In this document: one piece after another, positions 9,246-18,119 of the stretch
How the letters are laid out: each line of letters starts with the position of its first letter
How positions within the stretch are numbered: position 1 is the stretch's first letter
DNA from: Microbulbifer variabilis ATCC 700307
GTDB lineage: Bacteria; Pseudomonadota; Gammaproteobacteria; Pseudomonadales; Cellvibrionaceae
Length of the DNA: 64,000 bases
Direction of reading: 5' to 3'
Assembly: GCF_000380565.1 (NCBI RefSeq)
Contig: NZ_AQYJ01000027.1
Coordinates: 124,001-188,000, forward strand
The notes under the pieces: generated by a model
Databases searched by the model: none
The model's input: only the letters and a program-made list of their open reading frames with translations
What the model was told of the DNA's origin: nothing
Position numbers and translations under genes: made by a program

Positions 9246-9370
9246 AGCGAGAACTCCCTATCCTCACCTGACATCGGAAGTGAGGAAATATCTGACTGGT
9301 TATTATTAAAAAGAGAGCGAACCTTTTTCGCCTTCCTATCCGAACCCAGCCAAGAGCATTTGTTCCCGGG

Positions 9371-9946
9371 TTAGTCGAAGCCAATTACATTAAATTTTTT
9401 CCAGTCACTGGCGCTTAGACGATATAGGCAGTGACGCAGTAAAGGACTTTCGCGGGGAACCTGCGGGTGCTCAAAAACGAGAAAATCCCTCTGCATACCC
9501 AAGCGTTCCATTACTTTTTGAGAACGAATATTTTGTAACGGCGTAAAAGATACCACCTCATTAAGACACAGAGAGTTAAAAGCTACATGAAGAGATGCCC
9601 GTGCCGCTTCACTGGCATAACCCTTACCCCAAAAGGGGCGAGCCAGTCGCCAGCCAATCTCTACCGCCGGGGCAAAGGGCAGGTTATCGGTCACATTTTT
9701 TATACCGACAAAGCCAAGAAACTCTCCGCTCTCCCTGAGCTCCAGAGCCCAGAAGCCCCATCCATACTTTTCTATATGTGCGCTACTACGATCGACACCC
9801 GCATCACTTTCTTCCCGTGTCAGTAGCGAAGGGAAAAACTCCATCACATTGGGATCAGCGTTCATTTCGGCAAACACGGGCTTATCTTCTTCCCGCCATT
9901 GACGTAGCTGCAGACGCTCGGTAGCTGGTTGTATTAATTCAGACAT
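9371..9946 (-). CDS. GNAT family N-acetyltransferase (RimJ/RimL type)
   Basis: 191 aa. It has the RimJ-like N-terminus TERLQLRQWREEDKPVFAEMNADPNVMEFFPS, then VEIGWRLARPFWGKGYASEAARA, which is the acetyl-CoA pyrophosphate loop, and NIRSQKVMERLGM near the end. These enzymes move acetyl from acetyl-CoA to an amine, often a protein N-terminus. It precedes another GNAT gene on the same strand; the two are not close relatives. Substrate unknown. Confidence 0.88.
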   Translation of the reverse strand: MSELIQPATERLQLRQWREEDKPVFAEMNADPNVMEFFPSLLTREESDAGVDRSSAHIEKYGWGFWALELRESGEFLGFVGIKNVTDNLPFAPAVEIGWRLARPFWGKGYASEAARASLHVAFNSLCLNEVVSFTPLQNIRSQKVMERLGMQRDFLVFEHPQVPRESPLLRHCLYRLSASDWKKFNVIGFD

Positions 9947-9974
9947 CGGATAATCACTATTCTATTATCTGTTC

Positions 9975-10460
9975 TTACTGAAAGCCTTCAGCCGGTGCGA
10001 CCATAAAATCACACAGATCAAGCCATTCGCGTTGTTCAGGGTAGGCAACTTGTATAAAACCCAACTTATCGTAGAGTCTGCGCGCCGCCAAATTAGTACG
10101 CAATACAAACAAAGAGCACTCTGCTACACCCAGGGCTTTGATACCGGTTTGTGCAATAAGTGTTACCAGTTCTCCCCCAAGGCCGGCCCCACGGTGATTT
10201 GGGGAGACAATCAGACGGCCCAAATGGCACCGGTCCAGGTGTTGGTAATATTGACCGAAGGCGAGCATTTCTCCTTCTCGATCCAGAAGAACATAGCTTG
10301 GCAACTCCGGCCACCGGCAGTCCTCTAGAAAAGATCCTTGATCGAACGGAAATCGGAAATTGGGGCCACCCCACTGTTGGCACTGCTGTTTATCCGGCAA
10401 CCAGGACATCAACGTTGGCAGTTGCCATTCCTGTAATGGCTCCAGCCTTAAACCTTCCAT
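9975..10460 (-). CDS. GNAT family N-acetyltransferase
   Basis: 161 aa from the ATG at 10460, which has GGAGG 7 nt upstream; the in-frame ATG at 10466 would be too close to that site. The acetyl-CoA loop reads VSPNHRGAGLGGELV (about 92-106) and the C-terminal motif NLAARRLYDKLGF. Trp-rich N-terminal half (LMSWLPDKQQCQQWGGPNF) suggests a specific acceptor pocket. It lies 15 bp downstream of yaiI on the same strand, so it is probably cotranscribed with DUF3565 and yaiI. Substrate unknown. Confidence 0.86.
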   Translation of the reverse strand: MEGLRLEPLQEWQLPTLMSWLPDKQQCQQWGGPNFRFPFDQGSFLEDCRWPELPSYVLLDREGEMLAFGQYYQHLDRCHLGRLIVSPNHRGAGLGGELVTLIAQTGIKALGVAECSLFVLRTNLAARRLYDKLGFIQVAYPEQREWLDLCDFMVAPAEGFQ

Positions 10461-10475
10461 GGCCATCCCTCCAGC

Positions 10476-10928
10476 CTATTTGCGACTTTTTGCCAACCAC
10501 CGATCTAACTGATCGGCAAAGGCTTTGCGGTCCGCCTGGCTAAGCGCTGGCGGTCCGCCAGTATGAACGCCGCTGGAGCGCAGGGTATCCATAAAGTCCC
10601 GCATATTGAGTCGCGCGCGGATATTGGCTTTGGTGTAACGCTCTCCACGGGGGTTTAGGGCTTCAGCACCCTTATCGATCACTTCTGCCGCCAAGGGGAT
10701 ATCGCTGGTAATGACCAGATCCCCAGCCTCGCAGCGCTGTACTATCTCATTATCCGCCACATCAAAGCCGGCAGTTACCTGCACAGAGCGGATATAGCGC
10801 GACGGCGGTACCCGCACCGCCTGGTTGGCTACCAGTGTCAATTCAGTGGCAGTGCGCTCGGCGGCGCGAAACAGAATTTCCTTAATAGCTACAGGGCAGG
10901 CGTCGGCATCAACCCAGATTTTTGTCAT
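10476..10928 (-). CDS. yaiI: YaiI/YqxD family protein (DUF188, PIN-like fold)
   Basis: 150 aa, usual family length. Signature blocks are [22 protein letters not shown] at the start, [28 protein letters not shown] middle (here [22 protein letters not shown]) and [10 protein letters not shown]. The conserved Asp residues resemble a PIN-type nuclease site, but the function is not known. Its ATG overlaps the stop of the DUF3565 gene by 4 bp (ATGA), so they are translationally coupled. Confidence 0.93.
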   Translation of the reverse strand: MTKIWVDADACPVAIKEILFRAAERTATELTLVANQAVRVPPSRYIRSVQVTAGFDVADNEIVQRCEAGDLVITSDIPLAAEVIDKGAEALNPRGERYTKANIRARLNMRDFMDTLRSSGVHTGGPPALSQADRKAFADQLDRWLAKSRK

Positions 10929-11149
10929 GGTTGTACAACCTTTTCGAGCGTATCGGGCGGTGCGCCCTCATCGCATTTCTTGCAATTGAGCTGGAAACCC
11001 AGCATGGACTCGCGCCCCTCTTCAGTGATCACCCAGGACCGATTGGTCCAGGGGGGATTGTGGCGGACATGTTGAAAATGGCCACAGGCGAGCTCCGCCA
11101 CCCAGTGATCCTCTTCATCCAGGTGGTAGCCGGCGATGGGTTGTTGCAT
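10925..11149 (-). CDS. DUF3565 domain-containing small zinc-ribbon-like protein
   Basis: 74 aa from the ATG at 11149 (a TTG four codons upstream is in frame but less likely). The pattern [29 protein letters not shown] followed by a C-terminal CKKC pair fits DUF3565. The Cys/His set (CGH and CKKC) could bind zinc. It overlaps yaiI by 4 bp. Role unknown; in other gammaproteobacteria it is a stand-alone small protein sometimes named for pressure regulation. Confidence 0.8.
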   Translation of the reverse strand: MQQPIAGYHLDEEDHWVAELACGHFQHVRHNPPWTNRSWVITEEGRESMLGFQLNCKKCDEGAPPDTLEKVVQP

Positions 11150-11228
11150 GGGGTTACACAAGCAGGGAATAAGGCGCAGTTATAGCCAATCCCAAGTGCA
11201 AAGTACACATACGGTCGATCGTTCTCAA

Positions 11229-11250
11229 TGGTGCTGGGAGGATTCGAACC
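11229..11250 (-). other. tRNA 3'-end-like remnant
   Basis: Read on the minus strand the 22 bp are GGTTCGAATCC followed by TCCCAGCACCA, which is the T-loop, part of the T-stem, an acceptor-like strand and a CCA end. Upstream sequence does not fold into the rest of a tRNA: the 5' T-stem strand does not pair. It sits in the gap before rep. It could be a tRNA fossil or the leftover of an element that used a tRNA 3' end. Confidence 0.35.
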
Positions 11251-11302
11251 AAGGCTGCTAGAATCCCCCGCTTTCTCGCCACGCGAAGATGCAACCCCAT
11301 CT

Positions 11303-13336
11303 ATGACTCAGCTCAATCCCCGCCAATCTGAAGCCGTGAAGTATGTCGATGGCCCCTGCCTGGTTCTGGCCGGCGCCGGCTCTGGCAAGACCAGCGTAAT
11401 CACTCGCAAGATCACCTACCTGATCGAGCAGTGTGGCTATGCCGCGCGCAATATCGCCGCCCTCACCTTTACCAATAAGGCGGCGCGGGAGATGAAAGAG
11501 CGGGTGAGCAAGCTGCTGGCGGGCCCGGATGGCAAGCGCTCCAAGGCGAGTCACGGCCTCACCGTGTCCACCTTCCACAACCTGGGGCTGAATATCCTGC
11601 GCAAAGAGTACCGCGCCGCCGGCTTTAAGCCCGGCTTCTCCATCTTTGATGCCGAGGATGCCCGCGCCCTCATCAAGGAGCTGATGCTGAGAGATGGCGA
11701 CCTGGATACGGATCTGCTGGATCGGGTACAAAACCAGATCTCGAACTGGAAGAACGATATGCTCACCCCGCGCCGCGCCCTGGAGCAGGCACAGAGTCCC
11801 GGTGAGCAGGCTATCGCTATCGCCTACGATCGCTACTGCGAAGCCCTGAAGGCCTACAACGCAGTAGACTTCGACGACCTGATCCTGCTGCCGGTGCAGC
11901 TGTTCGACAAAGACCCGGAGCTGCTGCAACGCTGGCGCAAGAAAATTCGCTATCTGCTGGTGGACGAATACCAGGACACCAACAACTCCCAGTATCTGCT
12001 GGTAAAACTGCTAGTCGGCGGACGTGGCGGCCTCACTGTAGTGGGGGATGATGACCAGTCTATCTACGCATGGCGCGGCGCACGCCCAGAAAATATGAGC
12101 GCGCTCAAGACCGACTTTCCCAACCTGCGCCTGATCAAACTGGAGCAGAACTACCGCTCCACCAGCCGCATCCTTAAAGTGGCCAACCATCTGATCGCCC
12201 ACAACCCCCACGAGTTCGATAAAGCACTGTGGTCCGATCGCGGCCTGGGTGAAGAGATCCGCATACTCAAGGTGGCCAATGAAAATGAGGAGGCCGAGCG
12301 GGTTGCCAACGAGATCTTCCTGCAAAAGAGCCGCCGCGGCTGCAAGTTTATGGATTTCGCCGTGCTCTATCGCGGCAACCACCAGGCGCGCCTGATCGAA
12401 ATGAAATTGCAGGAACACCAGGTCCCCTACCAGATGTCCGGCGGTACTTCCTTCTTCGCCCGCGCTGAAATCAAGGATGTGATGGCCTACCTGCGCCTGT
12501 TGGTAAATCCGGACGATGACAATGCGTTCCTGCGCATTATCAACACCCCACGCCGCCAGATAGGCACCAGCAGCCTGGAAGCCCTGGGCAACTATGCCAA
12601 GGGTCGCGAAATCTCCATGTTTAAAGCCTGCTCGGAACTGGGCTTTAAGGAGCATATCAACGAACAGGGCTACGAGCGCCTGAACCGCTTCGCCCTTTGG
12701 CTCGAAGGGGTGCAACGCAACTGTCGCGATACCTCTGCCAATGGCGCCCTGCGTGAAATGTTAGAGGATATTGACTACGCCGGCTGGCTCTCGCAAAACG
12801 CCAGCAGCGAGAAGGTGGCCGAGAAGCGCATGGAGAATGTGTACTGGCTGCTGGAAAGCCTTAACAAGATTATGGAGGGCACCGACGATGAGCTGGAGCA
12901 GGATATCCGCTTGGAACAGGCTATCTCCAAACTGATCTTGCGGGATATGCTGGAACGCCAGGAAGAAGAGGAAGCCACCGATAAGGTCAGCCTGATGACC
13001 CTGCATGCCGCCAAGGGCCTGGAATTCCCCCACGTGTTTATGATCGGTATGGAAGAGAACTTACTTCCCCACCGCAACAGCATTGAGGATGACAATATCG
13101 AAGAAGAGCGCCGCCTCACCTACGTGGGTATCACTCGCGCCCAACGTACCCTCACCATGACCCTGGCGGGCAAGCGCAAACAGTTTGGCGAAACCCAGGA
13201 CACCACACCCAGCCGCTTTATTGACGAGCTGCCGGAAGAAGATGTGTTGCTTGAAGGGTTTGGTAAGGCGACGCCGGAGCAGAATCAGGCAAAGGGGGAG
13301 GAAACTCTGGGGTCTTTGTTGAGTATGTTTGATTGA
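11303..13336 (+). CDS. rep: ATP-dependent DNA helicase Rep
   Basis: 677 aa SF1A helicase. Walker A AGAGSGKTS (about 24-32), motif Ia LTFTNKAAREMKER, Walker B LLVDEYQDTNNSQ, motif III VVGDDDQSIYAWRGA, motif IV LEQNYRSTSRIL, and C-terminal motifs TLHAAKGLEFPHVFMIG and RRLTYVGITRAQ are all intact. The EYQDTN motif and length favour Rep over UvrD. Rep moves 3' to 5' and clears protein blocks ahead of the fork. I chose the ATG at 11303 by homology; the frame is open 25 codons further back over a tRNA-like remnant. Confidence 0.95.
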   Translation: MTQLNPRQSEAVKYVDGPCLVLAGAGSGKTSVITRKITYLIEQCGYAARNIAALTFTNKAAREMKERVSKLLAGPDGKRSKASHGLTVSTFHNLGLNILRKEYRAAGFKPGFSIFDAEDARALIKELMLRDGDLDTDLLDRVQNQISNWKNDMLTPRRALEQAQSPGEQAIAIAYDRYCEALKAYNAVDFDDLILLPVQLFDKDPELLQRWRKKIRYLLVDEYQDTNNSQYLLVKLLVGGRGGLTVVGDDDQSIYAWRGARPENMSALKTDFPNLRLIKLEQNYRSTSRILKVANHLIAHNPHEFDKALWSDRGLGEEIRILKVANENEEAERVANEIFLQKSRRGCKFMDFAVLYRGNHQARLIEMKLQEHQVPYQMSGGTSFFARAEIKDVMAYLRLLVNPDDDNAFLRIINTPRRQIGTSSLEALGNYAKGREISMFKACSELGFKEHINEQGYERLNRFALWLEGVQRNCRDTSANGALREMLEDIDYAGWLSQNASSEKVAEKRMENVYWLLESLNKIMEGTDDELEQDIRLEQAISKLILRDMLERQEEEEATDKVSLMTLHAAKGLEFPHVFMIGMEENLLPHRNSIEDDNIEEERRLTYVGITRAQRTLTMTLAGKRKQFGETQDTTPSRFIDELPEEDVLLEGFGKATPEQNQAKGEETLGSLLSMFD

Positions 13337-13355
13337 GGCCGCAAATGCGGCCTCA
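13334..13355. terminator. Perfect 9-bp hairpin between convergent rep and lipoprotein genes
   Basis: TGAGGCCGC and GCGGCCTCA flank a 4-nt AAAT loop, overlapping the rep stop codon. No T-run follows on either strand, so termination is likely but not certain. Confidence 0.55.
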
Positions 13356-13373
13356 CTTAGCAGCAAGGAATCT

Positions 13374-15524
13374 CTATTCTGAGATGATAACTACTGATCT
13401 GGTCTGTGGATCAATCTCAGCCACACTATTAGGATTGCTTAATTTAGCAAAAAGGCGATTACCTGCTTTTGTGAAAGCTGTAATTCTATACTTAGTATCA
13501 TTCCCAAAATACTGCTTTTCCTTCATTTGCTTTTCCTCTAGATCAAATTCGAAATAGCTTGCAGACTCATCCCATGTTGGAAACAGTAGGCTGCCCTGTT
13601 GAGAATCAAAAAACATGCTAGTTGAGTTGGGGAAATTCAGAGAGGACTCACTGCTAAGTAATAGCTCTCTATCCCCTGTTTCTAAGCTAACTTCATATAT
13701 AGCTCTAACGCCACTACGTGGAAAGCCAAGGGCATATACAATAGCCTTATCAAAATCTACTTCTATATCTGATAAGCCATCCCACGTCGGGCCGGTACCA
13801 TGCTGTTCAGTTCCATCGGTCAAAATGGTTCTATTTCCTGTAGATAGGTCAACTTTCAATAGTTGCTTCCAAGGGTTAATGATTACGGCTATTGTTCCTT
13901 GAGCATCAACTTCCACGTCCGAAGGATATTCAAGTGAAGTACAGCATCCAATATCATTTCCCGCTGATATTGCCCTATCTCCCGTTTGAGTGTTTACAAT
14001 CTTGATATCATTACTACCAGAGTCTGCAACAAAAATGTTTCCCTGTTGGGAAATAGACAAATCATTCGCATAAGAAAATTTAACACCAAGACCATGATCT
14101 GGGCCAGAAATCACCTTACGATCTCCGCTATCGACATCAATTGACATTATTTTCCCTCCTGCATCTGACCACACCGAGGAAGTTAATGTAACTAAGTAAT
14201 TATTAATAACATCGTACTCAAAGCCAGGAATAGAAATCCCTGCTATTGATGGACCTTTGCCGCGAAAATTTCTTGAAACCTGAGTGATACTTCCATTGCC
14301 CAATATCACTTTATAAAGCTGTCCAGAAGACTGTGATAGTATATAAGCAGCATCATTTACGCGATCAATTTGCAAAGAGGCCAATTCAAAATCGGCGGAA
14401 ATAAAGTCCACACTCTCCATATCAATGATTTTGAATATATTATTATTATTTAAATTAAAACCATATAAATTTTCAACTCCATCTCCAGAAAGTTCTGAGC
14501 TAGCCAAAAAGTATAAAATAGGTTTATCTGGATGTGATGCCGCAGCTGTTACTCGAGTAATCTTTTCAGGAGTGTCGTATAGATTCTTATATAGATTTCT
14601 ATCTCCTGTCTCCAGGTCGATCATATACAAAAAAGATTGGATCTGCCCCCAAACAGCAGTATCGGAAAATGCATAAACAATCTGACTATTGATCGCTACT
14701 TTAGTGTCAGACTCCAATTCTGGGCCTTTCCCTTTATTCACCCCAGAAACTGAACTAAAAATACCTGTTGTAGGGTCAAGTACGTCTATTTTTCCCGAAT
14801 TATTCCAATAAACTTTTCCTGAAACTTCATCAACATCAATACTGGCATATTCCGTTTCAACTTCATATTTTTCTAGAACCTCTCCTGTATCCAAAGACAA
14901 TTCTGCAAGATACTCCAAAGTCGTCACATACCATTTATTGCGAATTTCATCTATTGCCATTGCAGTTACTGATGGCAAATCACCTTCAAAGCGATTAAAA
15001 GCAAAATTAGATAGTTGTATCTTTGTTGGATGTGGCCCTGCATATAACTGACTATTTTTTGAATCTATTGCCAGAGCTCCATAAGCCCTACGTGCGAAGC
15101 CATCATGAGCATTTATTCTCAATGGCTGTAAAATCGTCTCATTCCCTCCAGTATCAACTACTTTAATCACAAACTCCGTAGTAGGTTTATCCACATTTAC
15201 TTCCAACTTCCAGTTAGAAAAATTATCTGTGGTTTCAGTTAATACGTCATTGACATACACGCCTTTAATTTGCATATCATCGCTAGCAGTACCACGAAGA
15301 ATAACTTCACGCTGATAAGTCCAGGTATCCTGAAGAGATGGGAATGTAATTGATACTTCAGGAGGTACCTCATCTGTGTTTGCTGAATCAACTACACCAC
15401 CTGATCCTGCAGCAGGAGAATCATCAGGGGCTTCCAAATTTCTACCTCCACCACTACCTCCACCACCACAGGCAGCCAATACAAACGATAGAGCAGCGAA
15501 ATAGAAGAGTGTCCCCAGCTTCAT
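13374..15524 (-). CDS. Lipoprotein with Ig-like domain and beta-propeller repeats
   Basis: 716 aa. A lipoprotein signal ends LAAC-GGGGSGGG, so the mature protein is lipidated. A low-complexity linker (about 20-50) leads to an Ig-like/bacterial cadherin-type domain (EVSITFPSLQDTWTYQREVILRGTA, about 55-140). The remainder is a propeller of repeated blades, each with a core like DLETGDR: IDLETGDRNL, IDVDSGDRKV, VNTQTGDRAI, VDLSTGNRTI, VSLETGDREL. NHL/YVTN-like folds of this kind bind ligands or proteins at the cell surface. AT-richer than rep. No partner gene nearby indicates its role. Confidence 0.8.
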   Translation of the reverse strand: MKLGTLFYFAALSFVLAACGGGGSGGGRNLEAPDDSPAAGSGGVVDSANTDEVPPEVSITFPSLQDTWTYQREVILRGTASDDMQIKGVYVNDVLTETTDNFSNWKLEVNVDKPTTEFVIKVVDTGGNETILQPLRINAHDGFARRAYGALAIDSKNSQLYAGPHPTKIQLSNFAFNRFEGDLPSVTAMAIDEIRNKWYVTTLEYLAELSLDTGEVLEKYEVETEYASIDVDEVSGKVYWNNSGKIDVLDPTTGIFSSVSGVNKGKGPELESDTKVAINSQIVYAFSDTAVWGQIQSFLYMIDLETGDRNLYKNLYDTPEKITRVTAAASHPDKPILYFLASSELSGDGVENLYGFNLNNNNIFKIIDMESVDFISADFELASLQIDRVNDAAYILSQSSGQLYKVILGNGSITQVSRNFRGKGPSIAGISIPGFEYDVINNYLVTLTSSVWSDAGGKIMSIDVDSGDRKVISGPDHGLGVKFSYANDLSISQQGNIFVADSGSNDIKIVNTQTGDRAISAGNDIGCCTSLEYPSDVEVDAQGTIAVIINPWKQLLKVDLSTGNRTILTDGTEQHGTGPTWDGLSDIEVDFDKAIVYALGFPRSGVRAIYEVSLETGDRELLLSSESSLNFPNSTSMFFDSQQGSLLFPTWDESASYFEFDLEEKQMKEKQYFGNDTKYRITAFTKAGNRLFAKLSNPNSVAEIDPQTRSVVIISE

Positions 15525-15803
15525 ACGTAAAATCCTTGTGTTTTTATATACATATTTTTACAAGCAAGCGCGGATAATACAGATTCTATAGGGCTGGAGG
15601 GAAACAACGCCTAATTACGGTTTATTACATTTATCGCTTCGAGATATTTAATAACAAATACTCATATAGTTATTAAAGACAACTAAAAGTACTTCTCTTT
15701 ATACGACATCTAATAAGGAGATTAGAAAGTCAAAGATCTAACTTAAAATCGCTGTTTAAGAAAAGCCAATAAGTTGAATATCTTGATTTAAATTTAGAAA
15801 TAA

Positions 15804-15830
15804 AAAAGGCCGCTAAATAAGCGGCCTTTT
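15804..15830 (-). terminator. Rho-independent terminator of cytochrome c5
   Basis: AAAAGGCCGC and GCGGCCTTTT arms (10 bp) with a 7-nt loop, followed on the minus strand by TTTTTTATTT. It lies 17 bp after the cytochrome stop. The gap from 15525 to here (about 280 bp) shows no gene; it should carry the lipoprotein promoter. Confidence 0.85.
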
Positions 15831-15847
15831 CGATAGTAAGTAGAAGC

Positions 15848-16267
15848 TTACTTACTGTTATCCACCATGTAGTCCACAGCGGCTTTAATCTCACCATCGC
15901 TACAATCCATACACAAGCCCTTAGGCGGCATGGCATTGATACCCTTAATAGCATTGGTATAAAGAGTGTCCATTCCCTTGGCAATACGCGGTGCCCAGGC
16001 TGCAGCATCACCAAACTTTGGTGCACCTGCAATACCCATGGCATGACAAGTTGTACAGCTGGCATTGTAAACAGCCTCGCCGCTACGTTCGCCACCACTT
16101 GCGCCCTCAGGAGCCGCCGCTACTGCTGCCGCGCACTCCTCGCCTTTCATACAGGTCTCACCTGCCGGAGCAATGCGCTCTGCAATTTCTTCGTTAACAG
16201 ACTGCTGGGCCACTGCCGCAGCTGCACTGACGGCCAGTACCGCCACAATACCCAAAATACTCTTCAT
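15848..16267 (-). CDS. Cytochrome c5 family protein
   Basis: 139 aa with a signal peptide (about 1-20). A linker with CMKGEEC is followed by one haem c site CTTCH (near residues 72-76), the axial Met in INAMPPKG (near 112) and the extra CMDC pair near the end that marks cytochrome c5. It is a periplasmic one-electron carrier. It has its own terminator and no operon partner. An Ala-rich stretch (AAAVAAAPEGASGGE) links the signal region to the haem domain. Confidence 0.9.
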   Translation of the reverse strand: MKSILGIVAVLAVSAAAAVAQQSVNEEIAERIAPAGETCMKGEECAAAVAAAPEGASGGERSGEAVYNASCTTCHAMGIAGAPKFGDAAAWAPRIAKGMDTLYTNAIKGINAMPPKGLCMDCSDGEIKAAVDYMVDNSK

Positions 16268-16456
16268 ACTATTCCCCCAAAGGACCGAAGTGAGATGGCC
16301 CGTAGACTATCGAATTACTGCCGCAAACTTCTACGCCGCGCATTATAAGCACTGCACCGCCACCTGCCAAAGCTTACGTAACCTTGCCGCAAGTCCTTTC
16401 GCACACCCCTACCCTTCTGTATAATCCGCCTCCCACTGGCACAGATAGCCAATTAA

Positions 16457-16530
<74 letters not shown>

Positions 16531-16533
<3 letters not shown>

Positions 16534-16574
16534 TATACAAAGAAGCCCGCTTATGCGGGCTTCTTTGTATATGG
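16531..16574 (+). terminator. Very long terminator hairpin after tRNA-Arg
   Basis: A 20-bp perfect inverted repeat, with arms 16531-16550 and 16555-16574 and a TTAT loop. It begins at the CCA of the tRNA, so the 3' end of the precursor is paired. The GC-rich inner half (AGCCCGC/GCGGGCT) followed by TTCTTTGT is terminator-like. Its right arm is the start of the tandem repeat that follows. Confidence 0.75.
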
Positions 16575-16797
16575 CTAACTCCCAGGTTTTGTTCAAACTC
16601 AGGTTCGACTCGGAGGCAGCAAAGCTGCCGGAGAGCAGCGAGCCCAAAGGGCGAAGCTCATCCTCTCGCACACTCCCCGCTTATGCGGGCTTCTTTGTAT
16701 ATGGCTAACTCCCAGGTTTTGTTCGAACTCAGGTTCGACTCGGAGGCAGCAAAGCTGCCGGAGAGCAGCGAGACCAAAGGGCGAAGCTCATCCTCTC
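16546..16797. repeat. Tandem 130-bp direct repeat downstream of tRNA-Arg (two copies)
   Basis: Copy 1 spans 16546-16675 and copy 2 16676-16797, with a period of 130 bp and only a few differences (for example A/G at 16605/16735 and C/A at 16653/16783). Each copy starts with the hairpin CCCGCTTATGCGGG, contains GGCAGC-AAA-GCTGCC and carries a tRNA-tail-like stretch with two TTCGA cores. A short third remnant (CCCGCTTAAGCAGCC) lies near 16809-16823. No open frame fits. The unit could be a duplicated tRNA terminator or target-site relic. Confidence 0.88.
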
Positions 16798-16824
16798 TCT
16801 CACAGGCTACCCGCTTAAGCAGCC

Positions 16825-18072
16825 CTACCCCAACGGCACCCCCAAAGGCTCAATCACCACCTGTTCCCCCGCTTCCACGCTGCCACTCTCCCGCGCCAAA
16901 ACAATAAAGCAGTTTGCAGCAGCTAGCCCTGTGAGAATATGGCTTCCCTGGGTACCAACAGGTTCAACTACCAATACCCCATTTTCATCACTGTGATAAA
17001 CACCCCGCTGAAAGTCGGTACGACCGGGCTTTTTCTTTAGGGGTTTTAGAAGCTTGGCCTGCAAGGTCTTCGGGCCACTCCAGTGATCGCCTTTCATTAC
17101 ACTCAGTGCGGGCACGGCCAGCTGGTAGAAAGTAACCAGGGCGGAAACCGGGTTGCCAGGCAGGCCGAAGAAAGGCGTCCCTTGAAGGAAACCAAAAGCG
17201 AAAGGTTTGCCGGGTTTCATCGCCACTTTCCAGAAACCGATCTCTCCCAGTTCTTCCAACACTTCGCGGGTGTAATCTGCCTCACCGACAGAGACACCGC
17301 CAGAGGTAATAATGGCATCGGCCTCTTGGGCTGCACGCTGCAGCGCATCGGTAATAGCCTGTTTGTTATCGGGCAATATGCCCAAATCCAAAACCTCCAG
17401 ATCCATCTGGGCCAAGGCTGCCAATAGAGCAATACGGTTACTATCGTAGATATCGCCCTTGCCCAGGGCTTCACCGGGCTGGCGCAGTTCATCACCAGTT
17501 GAAAAAAGAGCGATTACCGGTTTGCGCACTACTGTCACTATGCCAACACCGGCAGCGGCAAGCAGGGCGATATGGGGAACGCTGATACGCTCTCCAGCTT
17601 TAAGCAAAATGGAGCCTTCAGCTACATCCTCACCGCAGCGACGGATATGATCGCCGGAGCGAACCTCGCAATTTATACTTATACGTATCGATTCACCCTG
17701 GGCATCGACATTTTCCTGCATCACCACCGTATCCGCACCGGCAGGTACTGCCGCTCCTGTCATAATGCGCACACAGGTACCCGGGTTCACCACACCATCG
17801 AAGGGCGCGCCGGCAAAGGATTTACCGATCAGCTCCAGCGGTAAGCCACTGGCAAGGTCTTCATATCGCAGGGCGTAACCATCCATCGCGGAGTTGTCGC
17901 AGGGCGGTAGGTTTACTGTGGAGATAACATCTTCAGCCAATACCCGACCATTTGCTTGGGCCAGCGGTAATATCTCAGTACCCTCAATAGGGTTCATTGC
18001 CTGCAGGAGTTTCTCGCGAGCGCTCTCTATGGGCATCAGGCCCGGCTGGCTACAACAATCAATGGTGGGCAT
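16825..18072 (-). CDS. moeA: Molybdopterin molybdenumtransferase MoeA
   Basis: 415 aa, matching MoeA (about 411 aa). Visible blocks are ANGRVLAEDV, LPPCDNSAMDGYALR near the start, IMTGAAVPAGADTVVMQE, FSTGDEL, GKGDIYDSN, TSGGVSVGEADYTREV and the final PGNPVSALVTF. MoeA uses AMP-molybdopterin made by MogA/MoaB and molybdate to form Moco. It precedes narL on the minus strand in reverse order (narL is upstream, 47 bp), so narL and moeA may be cotranscribed, tying cofactor supply to nitrate signalling. Confidence 0.95.
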   Translation of the reverse strand: MPTIDCCSQPGLMPIESAREKLLQAMNPIEGTEILPLAQANGRVLAEDVISTVNLPPCDNSAMDGYALRYEDLASGLPLELIGKSFAGAPFDGVVNPGTCVRIMTGAAVPAGADTVVMQENVDAQGESIRISINCEVRSGDHIRRCGEDVAEGSILLKAGERISVPHIALLAAAGVGIVTVVRKPVIALFSTGDELRQPGEALGKGDIYDSNRIALLAALAQMDLEVLDLGILPDNKQAITDALQRAAQEADAIITSGGVSVGEADYTREVLEELGEIGFWKVAMKPGKPFAFGFLQGTPFFGLPGNPVSALVTFYQLAVPALSVMKGDHWSGPKTLQAKLLKPLKKKPGRTDFQRGVYHSDENGVLVVEPVGTQGSHILTGLAAANCFIVLARESGSVEAGEQVVIEPLGVPLG

Positions 18073-18119
18073 GGAAAAATTTCTCTTACTTCAATCCTTT
18101 GCAGTTGGGGCAGTGCCGG

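Noticed and set aside
12011..12715. Open frame of 234 codons opposite rep
   Set aside because: Shadow of rep helicase motifs; no independent support.
16546..16797. CRISPR array
   Set aside because: Only two long direct units of 130 bp with no spacer structure; no cas genes in the window.
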